A DNA stretch of 37,439 nt from contig JAGBZX010000005.1 of assembly GCA_017628025.1 (NCBI GenBank), positions 1 through 37,439 of the forward strand. Reading direction: 5' to 3'. Position 1 is the first letter of the stretch. Each line of letters starts with the position of its first letter. Under the pieces are notes generated by a model. The model saw only the letters and a program-made list of their open reading frames with translations. It had not been told where the DNA came from and made no database searches. This stretch comes from Kiritimatiellia bacterium (lineage in GTDB: Bacteria > Verrucomicrobiota > Kiritimatiellia > RFP12 > UBA1067). Positions 37,299 through 37,439 of the stretch are shown here, piece after piece. The position numbers were made by a program, and so were the translations under genes.

Positions 37299-37304
37299 TA
37301 TAAT
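37299..37304 (+). promoter_or_regulatory. -10 box of the PIN-domain gene
   Basis: TATAAT (37299-37304) lies 27 bases before the ATG. A -35 match is not clear. Confidence 0.45.
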
Positions 37305-37331
37305 TTAGCGGCGTAGAGAGAGGAGGCGACA

Positions 37332-37439
37332 ATGAGCGAAGAAACAAAACTGAAAGTTTATCTTGAGACGTCGTTTTGGAGTTTTCTAAACGGTCGTCCT
37401 ACGCCTTTGCAACATATCGCCATCAAGCAAGCCGCTACA
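37332..37439 (+). CDS. PIN-domain protein, VapC-like toxin (N-terminal part only)
   Basis: The frame starts at ATG 37332 with a strong AGGAGG Shine-Dalgarno 5 bases upstream and runs off the right edge after 36 codons. The start KLKVYLETSFWSFLNGRP matches the beginning of one group of PIN-domain nucleases annotated as VapC-family toxins, in which the pattern is KVYLETS with a catalytic acidic residue. No antitoxin frame precedes it, so a partner, if any, would lie beyond the window. Confidence 0.65.
   Translation, partial: MSEETKLKVYLETSFWSFLNGRPTPLQHIAIKQAAT

Overview
The window looks like part of a chromosome from an anaerobic, Gram-negative-type bacterium with moderate to low G+C. A TolB-like periplasmic protein, several Sec signal peptides, rubrerythrin, an oxygen-sensitive two-subunit class I fumarase and a Thi4 with the sulfide-using His residue all fit this. 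A secreted GH95-like hydrolase and an FN3 surface protein suggest a glycan-degrading host- or sediment-associated lineage. Members of the Verrucomicrobiota/Kiritimatiellota/Lentisphaerota group are possible, but that is a guess. The code is standard: TGA ends many genes, often inside ATGA overlaps. Almost every gene is on the minus strand; the plus strand carries one tRNA and the start of a PIN-domain gene at the right edge.

Layout, left to right (transcription mostly runs right to left). 1-660: the 5' part of an unknown gene leaving the window, a 31-bp repeat with a second exact copy at thiE, a roughly 15-bp periodic AT-rich repeat array, and the terminator of the gatA operon. 676-4747: argJ-tolB-gatC-gatA. 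4804-18446: a long housekeeping run rpoB-rpoC-fumarase alpha-fumarase beta-ACT protein-UPF0210-gltS-ispF, with very short gaps or 4-bp overlaps; IspF is fused to a YhcH/NanQ-type domain. 18580-18720: back-to-back promoters for rpoB and a CAU-anticodon tRNA. 18723-22724: rubrerythrin, a secreted FN3 protein, a short BaiN/HI0933 flavoprotein and a YibE/F membrane protein broken by one in-frame TGA. 22870-30151: glycerate kinase, GntP permease, LarC, Na+/Ca2+ exchanger, Fe-alcohol dehydrogenase, aldehyde dehydrogenase and a 49-codon ORF. 30233-33935: thiamin cluster thiC-thiD-thi4-thiE behind a TPP riboswitch. 34023-36653: ybaK and a GH95-like glycosidase. 36654-37331: intergenic DNA with a hairpin repeat. 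37332 to the end: the start of a VapC-like PIN gene.

How the genes work together. ThiC (HMP-P), ThiD (HMP-PP), Thi4 (thiazole from sulfide, glycine and NAD) and ThiE (coupling) form a nearly complete thiamin phosphate pathway that needs no ThiFSGH, gated by one TPP aptamer whose 3' end overlaps the thiC ribosome binding site. In the glycerate operon, a GntP-type importer and glycerate kinase sit with LarC, the nickel-insertion enzyme for the Lar pincer cofactor, which suggests a nickel-dependent hydroxyacid racemase in the same route. GatA and GatC are two of three amidotransferase subunits; gatB is elsewhere.

The observations I rate highest are the IspF-YhcH fusion, the dispersed 31-bp repeat that forms a possible leader peptide for thiE, the 15-bp repeat array, the TGA-interrupted YibE/F gene, LarC in a glycerate operon, and several TGATATAAT promoters so close to start codons that they predict leaderless or nearly leaderless mRNAs. 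I did not find a clearly new defence or mobile system.
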